Assembly (NCBI GenBank): GCA_031002005.1
Contig: JARYHS010011408.1
Coordinates: forward strand, 223,799,473-223,863,472
DNA: 64,000 nucleotides
DNA from: Vandiemenella viatica
Lineage: Eukaryota; Arthropoda; Insecta; Orthoptera; Morabidae
Direction: 5' to 3'
Below, in pieces: positions 22,850-33,344 of this stretch. The first letter of the stretch is position 1; each line of letters opens with the position of its first letter. The notes under the pieces are model-generated. The model did not search any database. It worked only from the letters and a program-made list of their open reading frames with translations, and had not been told where the DNA came from. Both the position numbers and the translations under genes were made by a program.

Positions 22850-23758
22850 TATATATAAAGATGAATGTATGTTTGTTTGATGTTGGTTTGTTTGTTTGTT
22901 TGTTAATTCTTCATATAAATCCACAGTTTTCATCCGATGTCGATGAAACTTTGCACACCTATCCTTTGAAACAACGAGAAAAATACTGTCTACATTTGGT
23001 TGAAAAATTATCTGTATAAATAACACATTTTGCCTCATAACTTCGAAATACGGCGATAGACAGACACGTTGGATGTGGACATCAACGTACCATGTTTCCG
23101 TGTAGTGGACTGCCAGCTGAGTGGTTAAAGCGCTTGCTTACGAACGTCGTGGTCTACGATTCATATCTCCGTGGAGGCTAAGATTTAAAAAAATTGTTTT
23201 TCATCGTAAGAGTCAGGCCTTGGCCGTAGGTTATTCGGATTGAATGTTAAAATGTAGATATTAGAAAGTTAGGGGTGCAATACGAGGCAAATCGTAGGTA
23301 GTCTTGCAATGTTGTAGGTGTACACTTTTTTACGTTATAATGATCCCTCAGGTGTTGTTCGCAGTCAGTGTGTGAGTGTGAACCACAGTAATATTATTAT
23401 AAATACGGAAGTAAGTCACTGTCTTTTTGTTACGTTTTGATGACTAAATGGCTATATCGTTGTGATGGAATTTTATAAAGAAATCTGTATGAAGGGCACA
23501 GGATATTTTTTCCAGTATGATTAACAGTTGTAGTCACGAAATTTGAGACCTTATCGAATGGTGACAGAAATATGCTGGAAAATGATTCTCTTCAAGAGAC
23601 AGTTTCGACGGTACAATGATATAGTGATAGCTTTCCTGTCATATTATTCCGACTCGATATTGTATTGGACCAATCCTTCGTTACCAACAACTTTCTATAT
23701 TTAATTCAGGCAAAAACATTATTAATCCACGCGTACGAAGTCGCGGGTACGGGCTAGT
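22850..23758 (+). mobile_element. Helitron-like non-autonomous element, copy 1
   Basis: About 909 bp, matched along its length by 27768-28682. It begins ATATATAAAGATGAATGTATG, followed by ATCCACAGTTTTCATCCGAT and GATGAAACTTTGCACAC. It ends CGCGTACGAAGTCGCGGGTA then GGGCTAGT. There are no terminal inverted repeats and no target duplication; these starts and CTAGT ends recall Helitron/Helentron relics in insects. A tRNA-like segment (GCTGAGTGGTTAAAGCGCTTGC) lies near 23115. No transposase. Confidence 0.65.
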
Positions 23759-23965
23759 TTTCAATAAATGGGGCACATTACTAAACGATGAAAAGCATTT
23801 AGCCAAATCTGTAGAGGGACACTTGACACAAAGGCTCAGTAAACTGAAATCTAACAGTTAGTCTTTTAAATACATCGGTAATATAAGGGTTGGTACACTC
23901 TGACGAAGCTCCCCAGTATCTGCTTAAGTTAGTGGTGCCAGCTATGTTCGCACCACCACACTCAC

Positions 23966-24086
23966 CTATTATTTCGCTGTCCTCGTGCAGCCGTCGCAGG
24001 TTCTCCTCTGCTTGGTCGAGGCGGCGTTCCAGTTCGGCATCACTCCTCTCCAGTGATACCAACAACTCGTCGGATCGCTCCAGATA
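23966..24086 (-). CDS. Spectrin-repeat gene, exon 4 of those seen
   Basis: Codons 220-259 plus one base. The acceptor is GTGTCGCAG before TAT CTG GAG. The donor is G|GTGAGT, a strong consensus, phase 1. The peptide is YLERSDELLVSLERSDAELE, then RRLDQAEENLRRLHEDSE, a charged amphipathic helix with heptad-like leucines. It follows RFFRLADE of exon 3 and leads into DLERECVRE of exon 5. Short for a spectrin repeat alone; it completes the repeat begun in exon 3. Confidence 0.8.
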
Positions 24087-24290
24087 CTGCGACACCAAGC
24101 AAGTCCTTTTGACGCACCATGTGCACACGACAAAATTAAGAAGCTTAAGTTTTATTTTGATCGAAATCGGTAATAATTACAGATCAGGTAGTATTTGTGA
24201 TATGAAGCATTCCATTCTACTTTGATCAGCGTATTGCATAGAACGCTAATACTATCAAATGTTCTTTATTGAATATACAAATACAGTAAG

Positions 24291-24342
24291 GACTGGCAGC
24301 GTTGTAACTATGACTGGCAGCGTTGTAACTATGACTGGCATG
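24291..24342. repeat. 21-bp tandem repeat, 2.5 copies
   Basis: The unit GACTGGCAGCGTTGTAACTA plus T is repeated twice and followed by half a copy. Very short, no coding meaning. Confidence 0.85.
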
Positions 24343-25439
24343 AAATTCTACACAAAATATCTAGAGTGAAAATTGTTACCTGTAAGGATATCTAATTGTT
24401 AGTTTCATTTGCAGCTGATAACGAATTAGATGCATTAAGTACTTACCCCATTGTAATGTTTCGCTTGATTATATTGTCTACTGCTAAATAAATTCATGTC
24501 ACAGACATCAATAGTTTATAGTATCTGCTGCAAGTAGAATACAAGACTTGACAGAAGATCACCTTTGTTGTGGAATGATTCAACGAGGTAACATGAATTT
24601 ATAAGCCATTTATGGAATGTTTAGATGAACTTTATATGGCACGAAAAGTGGGGATACATTTTATTGGTTATCACTGGTTTGATGATGATATAATTTTATA
24701 TAATTTTATTATATATGATCAAAAGTAATCTCTAGTGATACGGGTGAAAAAGTTTATTTACACAGTGGGTCCAAGGGTCAATTTGGTGACTCGAAGTCGG
24801 ATTTATCATTGGAACAGCTGAATAAATAAACTGTTTTCATCCATATCACTAGACACTACTACCAAACAGACTGCAATTGTTACGTTATCCTGAGATAACA
24901 ATTTTTGCATGTTGTTATGATTTGAAAAATGCACTGTTATCTTGATACCAGGCTATAACTCAACTAAATGCTACAATCCAAGCAACAACTCTCGGTGAAC
25001 AAACTAAATGGAAATGTACGTGTGCCGTTGTAAATAAACGACGAAAACCTTCAAAGTTTAATTTCGAAAACATTCTGGGTTCTGTTAAGTAAAGACATTG
25101 TATTCGCGATTGACTCAACCCCACAGTGTTCCCCGGTGAACTATATCTAGTAAACCAAACTGCGCATTCAACCCAACAAAAACTAGCACTGAACTAAGCC
25201 CAAAGATCCAGATTGCCACAAAAAATTACAAGACCATCAGATTAAAGTCATTTACCATGGCATAATGGCTAGGAGTGAGTCCGAAATAGTGAATAGAGTA
25301 ACCAAAAGGTCCAACTTTTTTCATTATCGTGCGGAACTTACAATGGTACATGAAGGGTCCCTCAAGACAAAAGTCACCCTGAAAAAAAATCATCTCCCAC
25401 ACATGCACACTAACTTCAAAGGACATTAACCACATCAAA
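24343..25439. other. Unassigned intronic sequence
   Basis: AT-rich intron sequence with no recognised element. Confidence 0.5.
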
Positions 25440-25790
25440 GCCTGTGAAACAAAGTTTCTTAGAAATACTCTCCAGAAAAAAATACAGTTGAATCAACAGA
25501 TAGAAGAAGGACTCAAATAGTTTGGCCATGTTAAAAGAACGGATAGCACAAGGTTACCGAAAGCTTATTTGGGAAAAGACTAACGGGGAAGAGACCAGCT
25601 GGAAGACCAAGAAGAAAATGAATGGACCAACTGAAGTAGGATATAGATAGAGCAGGCTAGAATTGGGAAGCAGTTATGGATAACTTAGTCAGTAGACAGT
25701 GGAAGATGATTGTCTATAACCACCAAGCTCGGAACGTTGGAAGGCTCACTAACCGCACCCGGGAAACTGGAGATGGTCCCCAATGATGAT
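25440..25790 (+). pseudogene. LINE C-terminal tail, decayed
   Basis: Shifted frames give KFLRNTLQKK, NQQIEEGLK, FGHVKRTDSTRLPKAYLGK and a damaged RWMDQ-like segment. The pattern (GHVKR..STRLPKAYL..RGR) is the tail of a common insect LINE reverse transcriptase. Several stops; dead. Confidence 0.7.
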
Positions 25791-25959
25791 AATTCGCTCC
25801 ACATCGAGCGAAAACTCTTTAAATGATAAACGACTAAATCGCAGCGTCGCATCTGTTGTATTTAATGCTAGTATGGAACGTAGTGAAAGCACAATCTACA
25901 AATCAAAAAGTAAACATGGACTTCTAATTGTGGCTAGTTTCGCTCTTAGATAGTCGCAC

Positions 25960-26139
25960 CTCGTCGGCGAGCCTGAAGAACCTCTGTGCCGTGATCAGAA
26001 CGTTGCGACGGCGCTCCAGCCTGGAGGCGAAGGAGCGGCACGCGAAGTCCATGAAGCCGCGCTGAGAGCGCAGGTCATCGGGGCACTGCTCCAGCGAGTC
26101 GATCCGGTGCAGCAGCTCCGCGTACAGCCCGTACGTCTC
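25960..26139 (-). CDS. Spectrin-repeat gene, exon 3 of those seen
   Basis: 60 codons (160-219), phase 0 at both ends. The acceptor is TTGTCTGCAG before GAG ACG TAC, and the donor GAG|GTGCGA. The peptide contains ETYGLYAELLHRIDSLEQC, then QRGFMDFACRSFASRLERR and NVLITAQRFFRLADE. The DFACRSFASRLERRRNVL segment, which ends one helix and enters the next with an aromatic pair, resembles the inter-repeat segments of Trio/kalirin and puratrophin-type spectrin repeats. A CR1-like LINE begins only about 50 bp above the acceptor. Confidence 0.85.
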
Positions 26140-26189
26140 CTGCAGACAAGACGGGCCCGTCTGACATTCACGCTGTATAACCAATAACA

Positions 26190-26750
26190 GTTGAATTTGG
26201 TGGTGTAGTTTGGGACGCACATGTTGGCTACCGAATACAGGAGTTGGAGGGTGTACATAGAAGAGCAGCTAAATTTGTTTGTGCAAATCATCGCAGGACC
26301 CAGTCAGTAACTGATATGTCAAAGGAGCTGGATTAGGAGCCATTGGAGGAAAGCAGGCGGGTGAAGAGAGTGCTGGGAATGTACAGGGCATATACTGGTG
26401 ATGGGGCTTGTAGGGATATTGGTCAAAGAATTATGAATAGTGCTTGGAAGTGGGAAGATGACCATGGCCATAAGCTGGCGCTCGATTTCATGCATAAGGA
26501 AATGGGAAAATTTTCTTTTGTTGGTAAGGGTGTCTGGGATTGGAACAAATTACCAAGTGAAGTGATGAATAATTTACTAAAAACGCTTAAGGAATTTAAA
26601 AATTTGTAAATTGGAAAAGTAAATGGAGGGAGGAAATTAACACTCCAATTATAAAAGGTATTTAAAAAAAGGAGGGTGATTAAATGACATGGGTAATTGC
26701 CACCAGATTGTTAGCTCCATCTCAATTAAAAATTAATAATAAATAATAAT
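26190..26750 (+). pseudogene. CR1-like LINE 3' end, nearly open
   Basis: Encodes VVWDAHVGYRIQELEGVHRR, AAKFVCANH, one stop, then an open run at 26343-26609 with SRRVKRVLGMYRAYTGDGAC, HKLALDFMHKEMGKFSFVGK and DWNKLPSEVMNNLLKTLKEF. This is the clearest version of the LINE's C terminus. The 3' end is a TAATAATAAATAATAATAA tract at about 26728-26750. Inserted antisense in the intron next to exon 3. Confidence 0.85.
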
Positions 26751-27260
26751 AAGAACAGCTGCAAGGTGACCTGGACGGTACATCTAACTCGATAAGTCAG
26801 CTTGGGATGAAGATACATGCAAAGAAGAGTCAGATTATTATCTTCAAAGATAAAAAACTAAAGTTTGAGTAGGGTGGAGAAAGAAATGTTTATTGAAGAC
26901 TTGAGGTATAAACATCTTGGCATAACATTTGATTATGAAATCAACTGGGCAAGACACTCTGGGCAGCAGTAGGAAAAGATTTCAAAATCCTCCATGTATT
27001 GGTGAAAGTGAGGAGGACGTCGTACGAGAGAAGAGGGGAATTGGGTTATAAAACATTGGTCAGACCATTGCTTGAATATGGTGGTGTCGTATGGGACCCA
27101 CAGTTTGGGTATCAAATACAGGAGTTGGGGATGGTGCAAGAGGGCCTGCTAGATTTGTTTCTGGAAATTAATACATAACACTATCAGTAACAAAAATAAT
27201 AAAAGAGCTGGAATGGGATTCATAGGATTTCAAGGGGAGGGTAAATAGGGAGCTGTATCA
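26751..27260 (+). pseudogene. Second CR1-like LINE fragment, abutting the first
   Basis: Begins in the segment just after the FADD motif (GMKIHAKKSQ) and continues through LVRPLLEYGGVVWDPQFGYQ and QELG. It carries stops and frameshifts. It starts directly at the 3' simple repeat of the preceding copy, so one inserted into the tail of the other. Confidence 0.75.
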
Positions 27261-27767
27261 TGTCTGAAAGCAAGCAGCGGTCTTTACATTAACAGCATAC
27301 AGTTTGCCGCTGTGCAGGAATGGCTCTAGGGATTGACGGTATTTCTTTGACGAATGAATACAAAGGCTGGTGCCCTAATACGACAGATGCATAAAAATAC
27401 ATGGTAGCTACGTGGAAATGTACTGTAATGATTATGGTAATGCTTAGCAATGAAGATATTAAGAAATGTAATTTGTATTCATTAATATATACATGTATCG
27501 TTATTGTAAAAAGGTATCATGTTCCTTTGAAATTTAAATTTTCTCTAATGTTAGATATTTCACATCGTTGTTGATGGAATTAGAGAAGTTTTGTTGAAGG
27601 GAAGGGAAGAACGTTTCATCTTCTCACTGTGATCTCTGAAGCTCTTATAAGTTTCTGTATTTACGTTAGATCTTGTAACGGGGCTGATTGATACCAAAAA
27701 GGCAATAACTTAATAAAATTATTTAGCATTCAATAAAGTTCAATTAAAGATTAAATTCCATGGAGAA
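27261..27767. other. Unassigned intronic sequence
   Basis: AT-rich, nothing recognised. Confidence 0.5.
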
Positions 27768-28682
27768 TATATATATATATAAAGATGAATGTATGTATGT
27801 ATGTTTGTTTGATTGTTTGTTCTTCATACAAATCCACAGTTTTCATCCGATCTCGATGAAACTTTGCACACTTATCCTTTGAAACAATGAGAAAAATACT
27901 GTCTACATTTGTTTGAAAAATTATCAGTATAAATAATACATGTTGTCTCATAATTTCGAAATACTACTGAACGGCGATAGACAGACGCGTTGGATATGGA
28001 GGTCTCTCTACTGTTTTTCCGTGTAGCGGTCATGTAGCTCAGTGGCTAAAGCACTGGCTTACTAATGTTTGGGTCGTGGTCTCCGGTTCAAATCTCCGTG
28101 GAGGCTAAGATTTTAAAAAATTGTTTTTGATCGTAAGAGTCACGCCTGGGCCGTCGGTTATTCGGATTGAATGTTAAACTGTAGACATCACAAATTTAGG
28201 GGTTCAATGCGAGGCAAATCGTTGGTAGCCTTGCAATGTTGTAAGTGTAAACCTTTTTATGTTATATTGTTCCCTCAGTGATTGTTCGCAGTCAGTGTGT
28301 GTGTGTGAACCGCAATAATAATACTATAAATACGGAAGTAAGTCTCTGTCTTTTTGTTACGCTTTGACGACTAAATGGCTATATCGATGGAATTTGACAA
28401 GAAAATCTGTATGAAGGGCACAGGACATTTTTTCCAGTATGATTAACATTTGTAGTCACGAAATTTTGAGACCTTATCGAATGTTGACAGAAATATGTTG
28501 GAAATTGATTCTCTTCAAGAGACAGGTTCGACGGTAGAATGATATAGTGATAGCTTCCCTGTCATATTATGCCGACTCGGTGTTGTTTGGGACCAATCCT
28601 TTGTTACCAACAACTTTCTGTATTCAATTCTGGCCAAAAAAATTCTTAATCCACGCGTACGAAGTCGCGGGTACGAGCTAGT
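27768..28682 (+). mobile_element. Helitron-like non-autonomous element, copy 2
   Basis: Same structure as 22850-23758 with scattered substitutions and small indels. It starts in an AT dinucleotide run, then AAAGATGAATGTATGTATG, and ends GTACGAAGTCGCGGGTACGA then GCTAGT. Its internal tRNA-like part is better kept: GTAGCTCAGTGGCTAAAGCA at about 28032, followed by a B box GGTTCAAATCTCC. Both copies lie in introns of the same gene in the same orientation. Confidence 0.65.
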
Positions 28683-29599
28683 ATTAAATATACGTGCTTT
28701 GAATTTCCCGTTACAACTCGCTGGTCATTATAAACAAACAGATGAACTCAAAACTTCTTGAAAAGTAGACGTCGCTTCGTGAGATCAGATTACCAATTCA
28801 TGAACCTGTAATTTTTCGGAAAGGAAGTCTTAAACAACGATCCATGTAGATTGTATGACGGGTGTTGGTTTAGCATAGTTATCGTTGTTATTAAATGGAA
28901 TTATGATAAACTGAGCCTTCCTTAATTGAAAATATATATATGAATTATTCCTGGTTCTAAAAATAACGGTTAAAAGAGAAGTTAACAGCGAAGCGCGTTT
29001 CAATCTTCAGTTTTATGATTATCTTTCCGAGTTTGACTGTTCAAATTAAATCATTACTACAGACGATGGGAACCGAAAATCATGTAAACGCTGGTTGGCA
29101 TAATATACTTTGCGCGATTCATGTCTGCCAGATTTGAAGCTGTACATTTGTCCTCTCCGATGCTAGTAATTATAACAATCAGCTAGTGGATGATTATAAG
29201 TTACCTTATTATTGCATGTTGAAATCTTTTACCGAGACTCGTGTAAACTGATTATTAAAATGTTTTCTTCTTAAAGAGTAACCTCTGAAATTATCTTTGT
29301 TCTTCTGGCTCATAACTGCTCCACCTCCTCTTCCACCGTTATTTCACTATGATATATATTCTAGCGCCATCTTTTGCAGGTTTTTAAATTTTATACTCAT
29401 AATGCATCTCTAGAATTCATTATAAAAGTGATTTGCAGGTAGAATTATTAGAGGTGAACAAATGTGACCAATAAATGTTGGTTTCTCAATACTTTGCCCC
29501 TAAGAATGTATGAAGGTGTTGTAATATATATTATCTATGTGTTCATTGCAACTAAAAAAAATTAATAGGCTTCTTTCTTTTTTTTTGGTGGGTGACAGA
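28683..29599. other. Unassigned intronic sequence
   Basis: No recognised element or coding signal. Confidence 0.5.
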
Positions 29600-29795
29600 T
29601 AACTCTCTAGCACGGCCTTCTGAGGACGCAGGCTCAAATCCCTTTCGGGCCAACCAGGTTTAGGTTTTCCATGGTTTCCAGAAATCACTCCCTGCGAATG
29701 CCAAGATGGTTCCTTCAAAAGGCCATATCCGACTTACTTCCCGTTCTTCTCCCGTCTGTAATGACCTCAACTAGCTGTAAAGACCGAAAAGAGGG
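29600..29795 (+). repeat. SINE family 1, 5'-truncated copy
   Basis: Keeps GGCTCAAATCCCTTTCGGGC (B box side), GGTTTTCCATGGTTTCCAG, CCTTCAAAAGGCCATATCCG and CTCCCGTCTGTAATGACCTC. The A-box end is lost. No target duplication found. Confidence 0.75.
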
Positions 29796-30204
29796 AGGTT
29801 TTTTGGATGGGTGTGCCAACGTCCTTAGTTAAAACTCCAAGGATTAAATATCCGAGACTTTTGTAAAATTTGGATTTAACCAAAACTTTGTAACATTTGA
29901 TATCTTTCAAGAATAAATTATAGGTACAGATAGTATCATGATATTTTGATTTCTGTTGGTTGATACTCACTACTTTCTCCAGAATACAGAATTAAGAGGA
30001 GATTTTTTTTGAACCAATGTATTAAACATTTACGGCTGAACTGCAACGAGGTCATTAGAGCCATGATAGGACTGTTGGCGAGGAACTAGTCTGGGTGGGA
30101 GTTGAACACCGTTCGTCCTCCTAAATGGAAGGCTCGAAAGCTACTGCTTACTCACAAGGCTGCATGAGAGTAGTGAGATTTTGCACACAGCCAGCACTAC
30201 TTGC

Positions 30205-30503
30205 CCTGCAGAGTAGCTCGAGCGCCTCGTGGTCCCTCCGGAGCCGGTCTACGTGCGCGCCGGGAACGCCGACGCCAGTGGCCTCGTGCGAGTTGAGCCT
30301 GGCCTCAGCGGGCCCCAGGATCCAGGTGGTGACGCGCGCCACCCCACGCTCCAGCTCTCCAGCCTCCAGCGACAGGGACGCCGCCAGCAGGCGGTCGCGT
30401 CGCGCGCGCACCGCCTCCAGCTGCCGCGACAGTCGCTCGCGCGCGTCGGTCGTGTCCGCTGACTCGCACTGCGACTGCTGCCACCGCTGCAGCAGGTCGG
30501 CTC
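30205..30503 (-). CDS. Spectrin-repeat gene, exon 2 of those seen
   Basis: Completes codon 60 and covers 61-159. The acceptor is GCCTGTGTAG, phase 1. The end is TGC AGG followed by GCAAGT, the consensus of a GC-AG donor. The only nearby GT (GTAGTG, 4 bp on) would give phase 1 and break the frame with exon 3, so the GC donor is preferred. The peptide has ADLLQRWQQSQCESADTT, RERLSRQLEAVRARRDRLLA, EAGELERGVARVTTWILGPA, a Gly/Pro turn, then HVDRLRRDHEALELLCR. The W in TTWILG is the typical helix A tryptophan of a spectrin repeat. Confidence 0.8.
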
Positions 30504-31237
30504 CTACACAGGCCCATATACAGTATGTATCAGCTTCACTGCTGACGTGAACGGAAGTATTACTTTCTATGTCTTATAAGAGCTACTAGCAGATTCCCCT
30601 GCGTTACATGATCTAATTGGCATTGATTTACCCATACACTATTTTTATTCACACAATAAGAAACGTGTATCAAGTTTCATACAATTCACGCCGACAATTT
30701 CCGGGATTAAAGTAAACCTAGATTCACCCGCACCCTACCAAGAAAGGAGTGGGTTGAAGCACTATTTTTATTCATCCGACAACATTCAAGCGTAGCAAGC
30801 TTCATTGATTTTGTACCGGCCATTTTCGGTACTAAACAAAACGGTGATTCAGAAGTACAGTTTTAAGAATGGGGTGGTTTGGATTCTTTGATACGGAATG
30901 TGTAACGAGAGTGTTGAGAGCGCAAGATACAACCACTAGATGTTCAATACTCCGAAATACATGTTGAACATCGTGTCCACTCTACTGGTTACACAGGGTG
31001 TTCTGCTACCGTTACAATGAAATATACCTCGTAAACTATACGAGATTGAGATATAAGGTTATTTTTTTTTTGCAATATATTCTTCGTCTCTCAAAGTTCT
31101 CTTATGTAGTTTACGAGTTATGTTTCATTGTAAAGGGGGCAGAACTTTGTGGACGCCTGTACTGACCCTCAAGACTTGTTTCCTATATTTTGTTTAGGTT
31201 TCATTCAGCTAGCCTGTGGCCCTCGCAGTTACCATAC
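30504..31237. repeat. Intron 1 with a Helitron-like scrap and an inverted-repeat MITE
   Basis: The shortest intron seen (734 bp). At 30993-31152 an inverted repeat of about 45 bp (GTTCTGCTACCGTTACAATG versus its mirror near 31110-31150, with CTCGTAAACTA inside) looks like a small MITE. Near 30585-30620 the reverse complement ends in a CTAGT-like Helitron terminus. Neither is coding. Confidence 0.5.
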
Positions 31238-31415
31238 CCGCCTGCAGAGTGCGTTCCGAGTCAGCTAGCATGACGTCACGCGCTTCCCTGAAGGGCGCGA
31301 TGCCGCCCGCAGGACCGACGTCCGCTTCCGACGCCGCTGCCGCCTCCAGGCGGCGGGACAGAGCGTCCAGCGAGCCAGACACTTCGTCCACCTCTGCGGC
31401 CAGGGTCTCGGCGCG
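31238..31415 (-). CDS. Spectrin-repeat gene, exon 1 of those seen
   Basis: Codons 1-59 of the visible frame plus one base. The acceptor is TTCGTGTTGCAG before CGC GCC GAG. The donor is G|GTATGG, phase 1, required by the next exon; a GTAACT 5 bp on would give the wrong phase. The peptide runs RAETLAAEVDEVSGSLDALS, RRLEAAAASEADVGPAGG, then FREARDVMLADSERTLQAG. Upstream exons must exist because the frame stays open through the acceptor, but none was recognised up to 64 kb. Confidence 0.75.
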
Positions 31416-31599
31416 CTGCAACACGAACAGAAGCAACACATGCACGGTCGTAGCGTTAACAAGAGCAGTACGGAGTTGAACATTGTACAGATTGGCAGTG
31501 GGTATCATAGAATAGTAGCGTTCCAGAAATAGGAAGTTTGTGTTATAAGCTAGGTTGTGTTGAAATGAGGCGACTGCCCACAGGAATAATACCGCTGTG

Positions 31600-31604
<5 letters not shown>

Positions 31605-31668
<64 letters not shown>
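31605..31668. repeat. (CA)n microsatellite
   Basis: About 32 CA units followed by imperfect ACA/ACC triplets to about 31725. It makes spurious Cys/Val and His/Thr reading frames on both strands. Confidence 0.95.
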
Positions 31669-31671
<3 letters not shown>

Positions 31672-31946
31672 CAACAACACCAACACCAACACCACCACCA
31701 CCGCCAACAATAACAACAACAACACAGGGTGATTCAGGAAGCATGGTAAGTATTGAAGGAGGTTGTAATATGAATAAAATTGATTAAAAAAATTCATATA
31801 AAAACGTGTCCGATATCAATTCGTTTTGGAGATACAGGTGTTGGAATGTTATGCATAAAATAAACTTCAGAAAATGATCAAGAGCACACAAATAACTTAT
31901 TGAATTACTTGATTCATGCAAAAACACACGCATATTTTGCAAAATT

Positions 31947-32222
31947 TTAAATGAAATATTCAAAAATACCACCATCAACTTCAATACTTTTAGCACCTCT
32001 CTTCGCAGCAGTACGTGTAACATTTCTGAGTACCTCTTGGTGTGGTGTTATGAGGGTAGCAGTGGTTACAATCCGAGCGATTAATTCGTCTCTCGTGTTT
32101 ACTTTTTCTAAGTACTCAACGTGTTTCAACCATCCCCGCACACAAAAATATAATGGGGTAAGGTGCGACGACCTTGTTGGCCAATGAACGTCACCGGCGC
32201 AGGCGATCCATCGGTAAGGCAA
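31947..32222 (-). pseudogene. Mariner-superfamily transposase C-terminal fragment
   Basis: The peptide contains VHWPTRSSHLTPLYF, then VRGWLKHVEYLEKVNTRDEL, ARIVTTATLITPHQEVLRNV, and ends EVDGGIFEYFI. This is the WPPRSPDLTPLDFFLWG ... RIVAACAEIT ... EVDGGHFEHL pattern of a group often labelled Tc3-like or IS630-like in insects. The last catalytic residue position (LTPLY) is altered. Only about 90 residues remain of more than 300. Confidence 0.8.
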
Positions 32223-32269
32223 TGTTAGCTTTAGATAATTGGTTACGTGAAAATTTAATTTAAACTTGT

Positions 32270-32895
32270 GAAGAAATACGTATTCAAGCGACGCTGGAAA
32301 GGCCGAAAGAATGGGCCACTCGGTGGAGGGTAAAAATTAAACGCCGAAAAATCGCAGACTACTGTTTTCCATTGGCGAGGGACACCAAGGCACCTGAATC
32401 TATTCCGAGGAAAAATGCCTCAGAAGAAGGTAGTCAGATATATAGCAGTAAAACTCGACGAAAGAGTGACGTGGAAGCAGCACATGGAGGATATCAAATC
32501 CAGAGTTGAAGGAAGACTAGGCACCCTGTCCTCAACACAAACTCTAAACTACCAGCACGCTGCGCGATACAAGTCAACCTAGCTCTGATCCGACAGGTGA
32601 TAGAATACGCCTGTCCGACCTGGGGATATGCTGCAGAAACTCATCTCATAAACTTCTTGTGGCGCAAAACAGAGCGCTCAAACGAGCCCTATACCTCCCC
32701 CGACAGCAGATCTCAACGTGCTAGACAACACGCTGCAGCGACGGGAGAGGTTCAAGACTGCAGCAGAAAAATTCTACCTAAAAGCAGCAACAGCAGACTC
32801 TGCAATAATCAAAAACATCGGCCACTACGAAGCAGAAAACCTTCGGTTTCAAAGGCCGAAATCACTTCTTGAAAGATAATTAAAAAATAAACATG
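32270..32895 (+). pseudogene. Jockey-like LINE reverse transcriptase C-terminal fragment
   Basis: Across shifted frames: KEWATRWRVKI, KKVVRYIAVKLDERVTWKQH, then IRQVIEYACPTWGYAAETHL, followed by LALKRALYLPRQ-like and AATADSAIIKNIGHYEAE text. This is the region after the YADD motif in jockey-type LINEs. Frameshifts make it non-functional. It lies wholly inside the mariner-like element 31725-33264. Confidence 0.8.
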
Positions 32896-33344
32896 CAACA
32901 AAGTAATATCCTGTCGAGCGAAAAGAAAAAAAAAGTAAAGCATAAGTAATGACAGTATAATCCACAAATAAAAGTAGAGGCAGATGAGGGCAACAGGTAC
33001 CTTGTTTGGCGTTGATAGAAATAACTCAGATGGTAGTAATTTAAACAGTTGTAAAATATGCGTGTTTTTTTGCATGAATAAAGTAGTTCTGTAAAGTATT
33101 TCTGTGCTCTTGATCATTTTCTGAGATTTATTTCATTATAAATTTCTAGCATCTGTATCTGCAAAGCGAATGGAAATCGGACACATGTTTATATGAACTT
33201 TTTTACTCAATATTGTTCATACCACCACCTCCTTCAATATTTACCATTCCTCCTGAATAACCCTACATTGGAAGAATGAGACCTCTCCCCAGTACTCCAC
33301 CATACTTGCCAACGATGGTCATCCGAAGTAGCGCAGAACAACTA

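Larger units (their letters stand above)
6825..31415 (-). other. Spectrin-repeat protein gene, internal part (seven exons)
   Basis: Gene model on the minus strand. Exons in transcript order: 31238-31415, 30205-30503, 25960-26139, 23966-24086, 20759-21114, 16664-16855, 6825-7042. Each has an AG acceptor. Junction phases are 0, 1, 0, 0, 1, 0, 0 at the exon starts and 2 at the last exon end, and every junction fits its neighbour, giving 514 codons with no stop. Introns are 734, 4065, 1873, 2851, 3903 and 9621 bp. The protein lacks obvious signal or membrane segments and consists of amphipathic helices, as in spectrin repeats. Such arrays are usually cytoplasmic scaffolds that bind cytoskeleton or signalling partners; that role is inferred from the fold. 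No catalytic domain is visible. Both ends of the gene are missing from the model. Confidence 0.8.
31725..33264 (-). mobile_element. Mariner-superfamily element with ~200-bp inverted ends, interrupted by a LINE
   Basis: The left end starts CAGGGTGATTCAGGAAGCAT. The right end, mirrored, reads AGGGTTATTCAGGAGGAATG at 33264. Homology between the ends runs inward about 200 bp (to about 31945 and about 33035), including AAAATGATCAAGAGCAC and ACACGCATATTTT. Next to the left end the minus strand carries a transposase C terminus. The middle is a jockey-type LINE fragment instead of the rest of the transposase. Confidence 0.8.

Noticed and set aside
31209..31797. Cys/Val-rich and Thr/His-rich frames
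   Set aside because: Artefacts of the CA/GT microsatellite read through into real or noncoding sequence.
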